Of a stretch of 64,000 bases of DNA, positions 47,066-55,848 are shown piece after piece. The position numbers were made by a program, and so were the translations under genes. Source of the DNA: Alteromonas australica (GTDB lineage Bacteria; Pseudomonadota; Gammaproteobacteria; Enterobacterales; Alteromonadaceae). The notes under the pieces are model-generated. The model was not told where the DNA came from and did not search any database. It worked only from the letters and a program-made list of their open reading frames with translations. Position 1 is the first letter of the stretch; every line of letters begins with the position of its first letter. The stretch is taken from NCBI RefSeq assembly GCF_000730385.1, contig NZ_CP008849.1:2170001-2234000 (forward strand), written 5' to 3'.

Positions 47066-47734
47066 ATGGAATCACCACAGAAGTTTACCAATAGTAAGGA
47101 AGTCATAGCTTTCCTTGCAGAAACCTTTCCGAAATGCTTCAGCGTAGAAGGTGAAGCTCGCCCTCTTAAGATTGGCATTTTTCAAGACTTAGCGGAACGA
47201 TTGAATGATGAAGAACGTGTTAGCAAAACGCTTCTACGCTCAACCCTTCGTCATTACACCAACAGTTGGCGCTACCTTTACAGCATTAAAGAGGGCGCAC
47301 ATCGTGTGGATCTTGATGGTGCTGAAGGCGACGCTATCGAGAAAGAGCATGCCGAACACGCCCAAAAACAACTAGAAGAAAGTAAGGCGAAAGCGGCAGA
47401 AAAGCGTAAAGCTAAACAGGCGCAGCAACCTAAAAACAAAGAAAGACGCCAATTTTCTCGTCCAAAAGGTGAAAAATCGGTCAGTTCAGGCCATGCTGAT
47501 AATAAGCAGGGAACTAAACCGAAAATTAACAGACCAAATAAAACACCACCCGCAAAACTGACTGATGAAGATTTGCAGCAGGGTACAAAAGTAACAGTTA
47601 AGCTAGGCAAAACACCTATGCCGGCTGTTATCACTGAAGTAGCCAAAGACGGGATCCATGTTCAGCTAGACACGGGCATGGTGGTAAAAGTAAATGCAGA
47701 TGCTTTACGTTTGGCGCGTTCCAAGAGGTCGTAA
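47066..47734 (+). CDS. proQ: RNA chaperone ProQ
   Basis: ProQ/FinO RNA-binding protein (222 aa) that stabilises small RNAs and mRNA 3' ends. The FinO domain (about 1-115) contains LAETFPKCF, RPLKIGIFQDLAERL and LRSTLRHYTNSWRYL. A Lys/Gln-rich linker (about 115-165) leads to a Tudor-like C-terminal domain (GTKVTVKLGKTPMPAVITEV). It lies three bases before prc. The candidate small RNA at 43.7 kb is a possible client, purely by inference. Confidence 0.94.
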   Translation: MESPQKFTNSKEVIAFLAETFPKCFSVEGEARPLKIGIFQDLAERLNDEERVSKTLLRSTLRHYTNSWRYLYSIKEGAHRVDLDGAEGDAIEKEHAEHAQKQLEESKAKAAEKRKAKQAQQPKNKERRQFSRPKGEKSVSSGHADNKQGTKPKINRPNKTPPAKLTDEDLQQGTKVTVKLGKTPMPAVITEVAKDGIHVQLDTGMVVKVNADALRLARSKRS

Positions 47735-47737
47735 TAT

Positions 47738-49780
47738 ATGAAAGATATCCTTCGAATTTCCATTGCCAGTGCGTTTCTTACCGTTGGGGTAGGCGCCGGC
47801 GCTGTCACAACCACGCCTGATGTTGAAGAGCTTCCCATACTCCAACAAGAAACTCAGCACAGTGTTGCAGCAAAGCGAGTGAGCGCCTTATTTACCCGCG
47901 CTCACTACAAGGAAATTTCGTTGGATGACGCTCTCTCTGCACGTATTTACCAAAAATTTGTTGATTCGCTAGATCACAATAAACAGGTTCTCATGTTGTC
48001 TGATGTGGTGGCGTTTGAAAAATACCGCACTGCATTCGATGATGCATTAAAGAAAGGTAACCTTTCTATTGCATACGACATGTATAACGTAAGTGCAAAA
48101 CGCAGAGTGGAGCGCTACGAATACGCGCTCTCCTTGTTAGACAAGGGGCCATTCGACTTTGAAAAAGCAGACGATAAGTTTTATTACGATCGTGAAGAAG
48201 CCGATTGGCCAGCAAATCAACAAGAGCTAGACGAAATCTGGCGTCAACGGGTTAAGTACGATGCACTTAACCTGATCCTCGCTGACAAAACCTGGGAAGA
48301 AGCCAAAGAGTTATTGCAAAAACGTTATAACCGCGCAATTAAACGCACAAAACAGGCGAAAAGCGAAGACGTTTTCCAAACTGCAATGAATGCCTTTGCC
48401 CGAACAGTAGAAGCGCACACCAGTTATTTATCGCCCCGCAATGCAGATCGCTTCCAAATGGAAATGAATTTGTCGTTTGAAGGGATTGGTGCCGTATTGC
48501 AAAGTGAAGATGACTATACCGTTATCAAAAGCATTGTACCTGGCGGCCCAGCCGACGAATCTGGTGCACTTAAACCTGAAGATAAAATTATTGGCGTTGC
48601 GCAAGAAGATGAAGAATTCGTCGATGTTGTAGGTTGGCGGTTAGATGAAGTGGTAGAACTCATTAAAGGGCCGAAAGGCAGTACAGTGCGTTTACAGGTT
48701 CAAAAAGGGGTTACCGACGGTAAAACCAACTCTGTGGTTAGCTTAACCCGAGACAAAATTAAACTTGAAGACCGTGCTGCGAGTTCTGAAGTGTATGTTC
48801 CAGACAGTGGTCCACACGCAGATGAACCGCTAGGGGTTATCACTATCCCAAGTTTTTACAACAACCTGCATGCTGACGTTGCTAAAGAAATCGAAAGCCT
48901 TAAAGCACAAAATGTGAAAGGTATGATTGTCGATTTGCGGGGTAACGGTGGTGGTTCACTGACTGAAGCCACTTTACTGACCGGTTTATTTATCGAAAAA
49001 GGACCTGTGGTTCAAATACGTTATGGCCAAAACAAAGTCAGCGTCAATAGAGACACAGACGGTATGGTGGCGTATGACGGCCCGCTAACCGTGCTGGTTG
49101 ACCGCTACAGTGCATCAGCATCAGAAATTTTTGCTGCCGCCATGCAAGACTACAACCGTGCCTTAATTATTGGCGAACAAACCTTTGGTAAAGGTACGGT
49201 ACAACAACACCGTGGCCTGGGTAAAATCTACGATTTGTATGATAATCCGCTAGGCAGTGTTCAATTCACGATTGCAAAATTTTACCGTATCGACGGTGGT
49301 AGCACACAGCATAAAGGCGTAGTACCAGACATTCTTTATCCGTCAGCAGTTGAGCCTGAAGAGTGGGGCGAGGCTAAGGCAGAAAATGCATTGCCATGGG
49401 ACAGCATTAAACGAGCGAATTATACTACCTTCGCTGATGGTCAAGCTGCATTAGACGTATTAACGGCGAAGCACAATAAACGTATTATGCAAGACCCTGA
49501 GTTTTCTTATATTTATGAAGACATTGAAGAATATAAAGAAAACAAAGATAAAAACTATATCTCGCTAGTAAAGTCTGAGCGAGAAGCCGATAAGAAAGAA
49601 GCTGAAGAAAAGTCGCTAGCGCGCGCTAATGAGCGTTTACAGCGCCTTGGTATGGAAACCGTGGCTTCGTTAGACGATTTGCCTGAAGACATGGATGAGC
49701 TTGATCCTTTCTTGGATGAAGCAGCAAATATCACCTTCGATATGATTCAAACAGGCAGATACGCAATAACAAGAAATTAA
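47738..49780 (+). CDS. prc: Tail-specific carboxy-terminal protease Prc
   Basis: Periplasmic S41 protease (680 aa; E. coli Tsp is 682). A signal peptide (about 1-24) is followed by an N-terminal helical domain, a PDZ domain (about 240-330, MNLSFEGIGAVLQ to KGPKGSTVRLQV) and the catalytic domain, with nucleophile Ser in YSASASEIFAAAMQD and Lys in GEQTFGKGTVQQH. The C-terminal DUF3340 region is charged. It degrades proteins with nonpolar C-termini and controls murein hydrolases in E. coli. Last gene of the unit, with a strong terminator. Confidence 0.95.
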   Translation: MKDILRISIASAFLTVGVGAGAVTTTPDVEELPILQQETQHSVAAKRVSALFTRAHYKEISLDDALSARIYQKFVDSLDHNKQVLMLSDVVAFEKYRTAFDDALKKGNLSIAYDMYNVSAKRRVERYEYALSLLDKGPFDFEKADDKFYYDREEADWPANQQELDEIWRQRVKYDALNLILADKTWEEAKELLQKRYNRAIKRTKQAKSEDVFQTAMNAFARTVEAHTSYLSPRNADRFQMEMNLSFEGIGAVLQSEDDYTVIKSIVPGGPADESGALKPEDKIIGVAQEDEEFVDVVGWRLDEVVELIKGPKGSTVRLQVQKGVTDGKTNSVVSLTRDKIKLEDRAASSEVYVPDSGPHADEPLGVITIPSFYNNLHADVAKEIESLKAQNVKGMIVDLRGNGGGSLTEATLLTGLFIEKGPVVQIRYGQNKVSVNRDTDGMVAYDGPLTVLVDRYSASASEIFAAAMQDYNRALIIGEQTFGKGTVQQHRGLGKIYDLYDNPLGSVQFTIAKFYRIDGGSTQHKGVVPDILYPSAVEPEEWGEAKAENALPWDSIKRANYTTFADGQAALDVLTAKHNKRIMQDPEFSYIYEDIEEYKENKDKNYISLVKSEREADKKEAEEKSLARANERLQRLGMETVASLDDLPEDMDELDPFLDEAANITFDMIQTGRYAITRN

Positions 49781-49792
49781 AGGTTGTCGATG

Positions 49793-49822
49793 AAGGGCTG
49801 GTCTATGGCCAGCCCTTTTTTT
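49793..49822 (+). terminator. Intrinsic terminator after prc
   Basis: AAGGGCTGG (49793-49801) pairs with CCAGCCCTT (49809-49817) around a seven-base loop; a run of seven T residues follows. Confidence 0.9.
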
Positions 49823-49863
49823 GTGTCTGACATCCGCATACAACAATAATAAAGGGAAACGAC

Positions 49864-51198
49864 ATGGCTATCAGAGGCGAATTCTCTTCGCGCATAGGGT
49901 TTGTGTTGGCCGCGGCAGGGTCAGCAGTGGGATTAGGCAATATTTGGGGGTTCCCGACGAAGGTGGCAAGCAATGGCGGTGCCGCTTTTGTATTAGTTTA
50001 CCTTTTACTCGCCTTCGTATTGGCCTATCCAGTATTAATGGCCGAACTCATCATAGGGCGAAGTTCTCGCGCTAATATGGTGGACGCGCTGGGTAAAATT
50101 TCCGGCAATTTCGTTGGCCGAGCCACAGGTTTGTGGGGGTGCGTAACTGTCTCCCTTATTCTCGCGTTTTATGCCATTGTGGGTGGTTGGATGCTAGTGT
50201 ATTTCGCCGACGCCGCCGTAAGCCTGTTCGGCTTAACCAGTGCAAGCGAGTGGCTGCTTACTGATTCAGTTACGCGTAACGTGATATTCTGTTTTCTTTT
50301 CATGGCATTAACGGCGTTTATCGTGGTGGGTGGTGTAAAAGCCGGAATTGAGAAGTGGTCTGTTCGTTTAATGCCCACATTGGTTCTGCTCATCATAGCA
50401 CTGATTGTTTACGTAAGTTTTCAGCCCGGCGCCATTGAAGGCTGGAGCGCTTATTTAGTGCCTGACTTTTCTCGAGTGCTCGATCCTGACTTACTTATCA
50501 ATGCCATGGGGCAAGCATTTTTCTCTATGTCGTTAGGTGTTGGTACCATGCTGGTCTACGGTTCCTACTTAAGCAAAAAAGAAAACCTTCCCTCAATCGG
50601 TGCATCTGTTGCGCTAGTGGACATTGGTGTTGCCGTTATCGCAGGTATGCTCATCATTCCAGCCATGTACGTGGCACTTAATAACGGTGTAGAGATCTTT
50701 ACGCCAGACGGCGCGCTTATCCAAGGCGACACACTCATTTTCAAGGTTTTGCCTGCATTATTTGATACTATTGGCGGTGTCGGCATTTTTGTTGCTTTTA
50801 CTTTCTTTGCGTTAATGGCCATTGCGGCAGTTACGTCTTCAATTTCGATGCTAGAAGTGCCTGTCGCTTACATGGTAGAAAGCAAAGGGTTAGTAAGAAA
50901 GAAAGCGGTTTTGCTCATGGCGTCAATTATCTTTGGGTTGAGCTGCATTATCATTGTCAATTTCTCAACCTTATTTGGATTTGTCATCGCACTAACAACA
51001 GAATACAGTCAGCCGCTACTCGGCCTTGTATTATGCATCTTTGCGGGTTGGATTTGGAAACGCGACGCCATTTTAGCGGAACTCAAAGAGGGTGATGAAA
51101 ACGCTGAACACAGTGTTTTTTGGAAAATTTGGCCTTGGTATGTTCGTTTTGTCTGCCCGGTCATCATTGCGCTCATGTTTTATCGCTCCGTAATGTAA
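49864..51198 (+). CDS. Sodium-dependent transporter, SNF/NSS family
   Basis: A LeuT-fold secondary transporter (444 aa) with about 11 hydrophobic helices. The family signature GSAVGLGNIWGFPTKV with NGGAAFVLVYLL forms the unwound TM1 region where sodium and substrate bind. It probably imports an amino acid or related amine with sodium; substrate unknown. The stop is 25 bases before an NhaC-type antiporter gene, so the sodium taken in may be expelled by its neighbour (inference). Confidence 0.9.
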   Translation: MAIRGEFSSRIGFVLAAAGSAVGLGNIWGFPTKVASNGGAAFVLVYLLLAFVLAYPVLMAELIIGRSSRANMVDALGKISGNFVGRATGLWGCVTVSLILAFYAIVGGWMLVYFADAAVSLFGLTSASEWLLTDSVTRNVIFCFLFMALTAFIVVGGVKAGIEKWSVRLMPTLVLLIIALIVYVSFQPGAIEGWSAYLVPDFSRVLDPDLLINAMGQAFFSMSLGVGTMLVYGSYLSKKENLPSIGASVALVDIGVAVIAGMLIIPAMYVALNNGVEIFTPDGALIQGDTLIFKVLPALFDTIGGVGIFVAFTFFALMAIAAVTSSISMLEVPVAYMVESKGLVRKKAVLLMASIIFGLSCIIIVNFSTLFGFVIALTTEYSQPLLGLVLCIFAGWIWKRDAILAELKEGDENAEHSVFWKIWPWYVRFVCPVIIALMFYRSVM

Positions 51199-51223
51199 AC
51201 AGTAGGTTTTTAAAAATATAACA

Positions 51224-52699
51224 ATGAAAAAAGAACTAAAAACACCATCATTACTTGATGCACTTATCCCCATAGTTTCCTTGGTTATCATGATGGGAAG
51301 TGCCGTTTTCCTATTTGAAGATGACTCCTCTTATGGTCCTAATCAAATCGCCTTGCTTTTGGCGATGGGCTTAGCCGCTATCATTGGTATGAAAAACGGC
51401 CATACTTGGAAAGCCATTGAAAAAGGCATCGTAGACGGTATATCCATGTCACTAGGGGCCTGTCTAATCTTGCTGGCAGTCGGCTCTTTGATTGGGACAT
51501 GGATGCTAGCGGGTACGGTGCCCACGCTTATCTATTTTGGCTTAGAACTCCTTAATCCTTCGTTCTTTTATGCTGCAACCTGCTTAATTTGCGCTGTAGT
51601 AGCAATGAGTATAGGCAGTTCATGGACAACCGCTGCAACGGTTGGTGTGGCACTCATGGGGGTTTCTGCAGGCATGGAAATGTCTACCGCGATTACTGCA
51701 GGTGCAGTGGTATCGGGCGCTTATTTCGGCGATAAAATATCACCGCTATCCGAAACCACTAACTTAGCGCCAGCAGTAGCAGGCACCGATTTGTTCGAGC
51801 ACATCCGTTATATGCTTTGGACCACCATACCCAGCTTTGTGATTGCTTTATTGTTGTTTGTATTCTTAGGGTTTAGCGAAGTAGGTGAAGCGAAAGCTGA
51901 ACGTATTGAGCAAATGCAATTACTCTTAGGTGAATCGTTTGACCTTAGTTGGTACATGCTCGTGCCCTTAGTGGTTCTGTTAACCTTAGCGGTGAAGAAA
52001 ATGCCAGCCTTTCCCGCGGTATTTATTGGTGCGTTGCTAGGTGGTGTTTGGGCGGTCGTTTTTCAATGGGATTTAGTTTCATCAATGGCAAGTGAAGGCG
52101 ACAGTGCTAGCATAGGTGCGCTAAAAGTCGTTTGGATTGCCTTGTTTGACGGCGTGAGCTTTTCTACCCCAGATGAAAACCTAAATAGTTTGCTTTCTCG
52201 CGGCGGCATGTCGTCCATGCTCAATACCATCTGGCTGATTATTTGTGCTATGTCATTTGGCGCAGTACTTGAACGAGTAGGGCTATTAAAACGTGCTGTT
52301 TCGGCCATTCTGCTCGGTGCAAAATCGGCCGGTGATATGGTTAGCAGAACCATACTAACTTGCTTTGCCACTAACTTAGTTACAGCAGATCAATATATTT
52401 CTATCGTCATGCCAGGACGTATGTATAAAGAAGAATTTAAAAAGCGCGGACTAGACCAACTTAACCTATCTCGCAGCTTAGAAGACGGTGGCACATTAAC
52501 CTCGCCACTTATTCCTTGGAATACCTGTGGCGCTTACATGCACAGTGTTCTACTGGTCAATCCATTTGATTATATTTTCTATGCATTCTTCAATGTTATT
52601 AATCCAATATTAGCCATCATTTATGCTTACCTTGGAATAAAGATACTTCGTTTAACACCACCGCAAGGTTCAACAGGTGCCAACGAAGCTAGTCAGTAA
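51224..52699 (+). CDS. nhaC: NhaC-family Na+/H+ antiporter
   Basis: A 491-residue membrane protein with about 12 hydrophobic helices. Family pattern: SIGSSWTTAATVGVALMGVS and GAVVSGAYFGDKISPLSETTNLAPAVAGTDLF, split by charged residues in otherwise hydrophobic sequence. Some NhaC relatives exchange organic acids or amino acids, so pure Na+/H+ exchange is not certain. Co-directional with the SNF transporter and 33 bases before pepN. Confidence 0.88.
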   Translation: MKKELKTPSLLDALIPIVSLVIMMGSAVFLFEDDSSYGPNQIALLLAMGLAAIIGMKNGHTWKAIEKGIVDGISMSLGACLILLAVGSLIGTWMLAGTVPTLIYFGLELLNPSFFYAATCLICAVVAMSIGSSWTTAATVGVALMGVSAGMEMSTAITAGAVVSGAYFGDKISPLSETTNLAPAVAGTDLFEHIRYMLWTTIPSFVIALLLFVFLGFSEVGEAKAERIEQMQLLLGESFDLSWYMLVPLVVLLTLAVKKMPAFPAVFIGALLGGVWAVVFQWDLVSSMASEGDSASIGALKVVWIALFDGVSFSTPDENLNSLLSRGGMSSMLNTIWLIICAMSFGAVLERVGLLKRAVSAILLGAKSAGDMVSRTILTCFATNLVTADQYISIVMPGRMYKEEFKKRGLDQLNLSRSLEDGGTLTSPLIPWNTCGAYMHSVLLVNPFDYIFYAFFNVINPILAIIYAYLGIKILRLTPPQGSTGANEASQ

Positions 52700-52732
52700 T
52701 GTTGTTGCGTAGAATTTCTGTTAGGAGAATCT

Positions 52733-55330
52733 ATGTCAGTACACGTAAAAAAGAGGGCGGATTATCAACCGCCCGCTTTCCTTATCTCAACGGTCAATTT
52801 AACCGTTAATCTTCATCCAACTGCCACCCGCGTCGTCAGCGTACTCACTATCAACAGGCAGGGTGACCACAACAAACCATTAGTATTAGATGGGGATAAA
52901 TTAACGCTCAAATCCCTACTGTTAAACAAAAATGACTTTTCAGATTTCACACTCAGTGACGAAGGTCTCACCATTAATACCGACGAGGATACGTTCGAAT
53001 TAGAAATTCACACAGAAATAGACCCTAAAAATAACAAAGCGCTTGAAGGCTTGTATTTGTCTGGTGGCGCCTATTGTACGCAGTGTGAAGCAGAAGGGTT
53101 TCGTCGTATTACCTATTTTATGGACCGACCAGATATTTTGGCCGTTTATACGGTTACTGTGGTGGGCGACACTGATTTACCCATGCTATTGTCTAACGGT
53201 AACCCCGTGGATAAAGGCCAAATTGACGACGGCAAACATTTTGTCACTTGGCACGATCCGCACCCTAAACCCAGTTACTTATTCGCGTTAGTCGCAGGGG
53301 ACTTTGATTTACTTTCCGATACGTACACCACCATGAGCGGTAAAGAGGTGGCACTCGAGTTGTATGTCGATAAAGGAAAAAAAGCCCAAGGCCATTTTGC
53401 CCTCGCTTCACTTAAGCGCGCGATGAAGTGGGATGAAGACGTATTTGGGTTGGAATATGACCTAGATATTTACATGATTGTGGCCGTGGACTTTTTCAAC
53501 ATGGGTGCAATGGAAAACAAAGGTTTAAATGTTTTCAACAGTAAATTTGTACTCGCTGAACAAGCGTCTGCCACCGACGATGACTTCTTCAATGTAGAAT
53601 CTGTAATAGCCCACGAGTATTTCCATAACTGGACAGGTAATCGCGTGACATGCAGAGACTGGTTTCAGTTAAGCTTGAAAGAAGGCTTAACTGTGTTTAG
53701 AGACCAGCAATTCAGTGCCGATATGACCTCGCCACTAAGCAATAGAATTAAGCATGTACGGGTAATGCGTGAACATCAGTTTGCAGAAGATGCCAGTGCC
53801 ATGAGTCATCCCATTCGCCCTGATGAAGTCATCGAAATGAATAATTTCTACACAGTGACGGTATATGACAAGGGCGCTGAAGTAATTCGTATGTTCCATA
53901 CCTTGCTAGGTCCAGAAGGCTTTAGGCGTGGCATGGACGAATACATTAAACGTCACGATGGTCAGGCCGTCACCTGCGATGATTTTGTGGCAGCTATGCA
54001 ATCTGCCACAGAGATAGATTTGAGTCATTTCGCACTGTGGTATAGTCAATCAGGTACGCCAGAAATCAGCTTAAGCCACCAATTCAATGCGCAAACAGGC
54101 AAGCACAACTTCACGCTTTCACAGACGACACCTGCCACTGCCGATCAAGCAACTAAGCAACCTCTTTATATTCCTGTTGCCATAGAAATTATTGATGAAG
54201 ACGGCAATCAGTATGTTGATGAACAAGGTCTCATTAACAATGGGCTTATCATTCTGGATACCCCTTCGCTCAGCTTTTCAGTAAGCGCAACCACAGAAAA
54301 ACTAACCCCTGTTTTGTTAGGTAATTTTTCTGCACCTGTGAAGGTAGATAATCCCCTTGAAACAGACGGTTTACTGACAATATTTACTCACGGTAAAGAC
54401 CCCTTTAACCGTTGGGATGCCATGCAAACCCTGTATAGTCGCTGTATCAGTGCATTGTATGATGACGTAACGGCACCTATAGAAGCCTCATTGTGGACAG
54501 ATCTGGAATCAGCGATAAAAAGCGAGCAGGGCAATTTAGAATTGCTAGGCGAGTGTTTAGTTATTCCCACCTTTGAAACGTTGTGTCAAACGAGAAAAGA
54601 CATTGATGTGGCGCGCCTCGTTGCCGCTAGAAACCAATTTTGTCTTCTCTTTGCACAGCAATTAAGTAAGGTGCTTAACCATATCTTTTTGCACATTGAT
54701 ACCGGGGACTACGCCTATAACCAAAGCGCGGTAATAGCACGACGTTGTAAAAATGTGATTTTGGCTCACTTAGCGAGATTACCTGAGTTTGAGCATGTCG
54801 TGGTTTCCCAATTTGATAACGCCGATAACATGACAGATTCTCTCGGCGCACTTAAAGCGGCGCAGTATACCCGTGTTTTCGAGACCTTGATGGCGCGCTT
54901 TGAAACCCAATGGTGTCATGACGCATTAGTGTTAGATAAATGGTTTGCGTTACATGCCACCCAACCAAAAGACGATATTTTAGCGACCATCACCATGCTA
55001 AGCGAACATCCGCAATTTAGTCTGGGTAATCCTAATCGTGTACGTTCTCTGGTGGGTAGTTTCGCTTTTTACAACAGTGAAAAGTTTCACGCGCTAGATG
55101 GAAGTGGCTATAAATTTGTGACTGATTACTTATTAAAGCTTGATGGGATTAACCCGCAAGTGGCAGCGCGAATTGTGACGCCTTTAACTCAATGGCAAGG
55201 GTTCAATGCAGATCATCAGCAATTGATGAAAGCACAATTAGCGCGATTACTGAATCATAAAGGCCTTAGCAAAGATCTTTTTGAAAAGGTAAGTAAAAGC
55301 CTCGCTTACGATGAACAACACAACCACTAA
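52733..55330 (+). CDS. pepN: Aminopeptidase N
   Basis: M1 zinc aminopeptidase (865 aa; E. coli PepN 870). The exopeptidase motif GAMENKG (about 261-267) and the zinc site HEYFHNWTGN with the third ligand Glu in LKEGLTVFRDQ are intact. Upstream is the typical ITYFMDRPDI; the C-terminal half is the helical M1 domain. ATG 52733 follows TAGGAG. It cleaves N-terminal residues from peptides in the cytoplasm. The 3' end overlaps the DUF2835 gene by 20 bases. Confidence 0.95.
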   Translation: MSVHVKKRADYQPPAFLISTVNLTVNLHPTATRVVSVLTINRQGDHNKPLVLDGDKLTLKSLLLNKNDFSDFTLSDEGLTINTDEDTFELEIHTEIDPKNNKALEGLYLSGGAYCTQCEAEGFRRITYFMDRPDILAVYTVTVVGDTDLPMLLSNGNPVDKGQIDDGKHFVTWHDPHPKPSYLFALVAGDFDLLSDTYTTMSGKEVALELYVDKGKKAQGHFALASLKRAMKWDEDVFGLEYDLDIYMIVAVDFFNMGAMENKGLNVFNSKFVLAEQASATDDDFFNVESVIAHEYFHNWTGNRVTCRDWFQLSLKEGLTVFRDQQFSADMTSPLSNRIKHVRVMREHQFAEDASAMSHPIRPDEVIEMNNFYTVTVYDKGAEVIRMFHTLLGPEGFRRGMDEYIKRHDGQAVTCDDFVAAMQSATEIDLSHFALWYSQSGTPEISLSHQFNAQTGKHNFTLSQTTPATADQATKQPLYIPVAIEIIDEDGNQYVDEQGLINNGLIILDTPSLSFSVSATTEKLTPVLLGNFSAPVKVDNPLETDGLLTIFTHGKDPFNRWDAMQTLYSRCISALYDDVTAPIEASLWTDLESAIKSEQGNLELLGECLVIPTFETLCQTRKDIDVARLVAARNQFCLLFAQQLSKVLNHIFLHIDTGDYAYNQSAVIARRCKNVILAHLARLPEFEHVVVSQFDNADNMTDSLGALKAAQYTRVFETLMARFETQWCHDALVLDKWFALHATQPKDDILATITMLSEHPQFSLGNPNRVRSLVGSFAFYNSEKFHALDGSGYKFVTDYLLKLDGINPQVAARIVTPLTQWQGFNADHQQLMKAQLARLLNHKGLSKDLFEKVSKSLAYDEQHNH

Positions 55331-55553
55331 TTCAACGTATTACTTTTTCTCAATCAATGTGCCTTACAGTCAATGTGAGGCACTTTATTCTCCTTCTGCG
55401 CCTAATGTAGTATTGGTCGCTGACAATGGTGTTAAAGTGCAAGTGCCAACCAGTCGACTTAGACAATTTATCACCTCACAAGGTGTAAAAGGGCGCTTTA
55501 GAATGACAGTGAACGCACAACTTAAAATTGTCGCTTTCGAACGCGTTCGGTAA
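55311..55553 (+). CDS. DUF2835 family protein
   Basis: An 80-residue protein with the DUF2835 pattern: YYFFSINVPYSQCEALYS, VLVADNGVKVQVPTSRLRQFI, and GVKGRFRMTVNAQLKIVAFERV. Predicted small beta-rich cytoplasmic domain; function unknown. It begins inside the last codons of pepN, which implies translational coupling. It is followed by a long terminator hairpin. Confidence 0.85.
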   Translation: MNNTTTNSTYYFFSINVPYSQCEALYSPSAPNVVLVADNGVKVQVPTSRLRQFITSQGVKGRFRMTVNAQLKIVAFERVR

Positions 55554-55639
55554 TTACCAAAACGCAAACAGCGTCACACACATCTTATACTTATTCTCAA
55601 TTTCATTCTTCCGAGAACTGCGTAATAGTAGTAAATGTT

Positions 55640-55680
55640 AAAAGCTGTTTATTTTTTAAACATGAAAATAAACAGCTTTT
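55640..55680 (+). terminator. Long hairpin terminator after pepN-DUF2835
   Basis: A perfect 16-bp stem AAAAGCTGTTTATTTT with AAAATAAACAGCTTTT around a nine-base loop, 87 bases after the DUF2835 stop. It ends in TTTT and AT-rich sequence. The arms are T-rich on both strands. Confidence 0.75.
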
Positions 55681-55763
55681 ATACTCTTACTGCAGCATTA
55701 ACTATTTGATACCACTAATGTTGTAAATTTTGTTAACTGGTAGGATTAGTTCTTGCGGTTCTG

Positions 55764-55786
55764 ACAAAATGATGTAATCATTTTGT
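55764..55786. promoter_or_regulatory. Perfect operator-like dyad upstream of DUF1302 gene
   Basis: ACAAAATGAT (55764-55773) and its exact reverse complement ATCATTTTGT (55777-55786) flank GTA, a 23-base dyad typical of TetR- or MarR-class operators. It lies 62 bases upstream of the DUF1302 start. A CTGACA (55761-55766) and a GTTAAT (55785-55790) at 18-base spacing could be the promoter it covers. No regulator gene is adjacent. Confidence 0.5.
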
Positions 55787-55848
55787 TAATCGATATGATT
55801 GATCACGTTGTCACGCAATCTCACGCGTAGACTTGGGAGTATAAAAAT

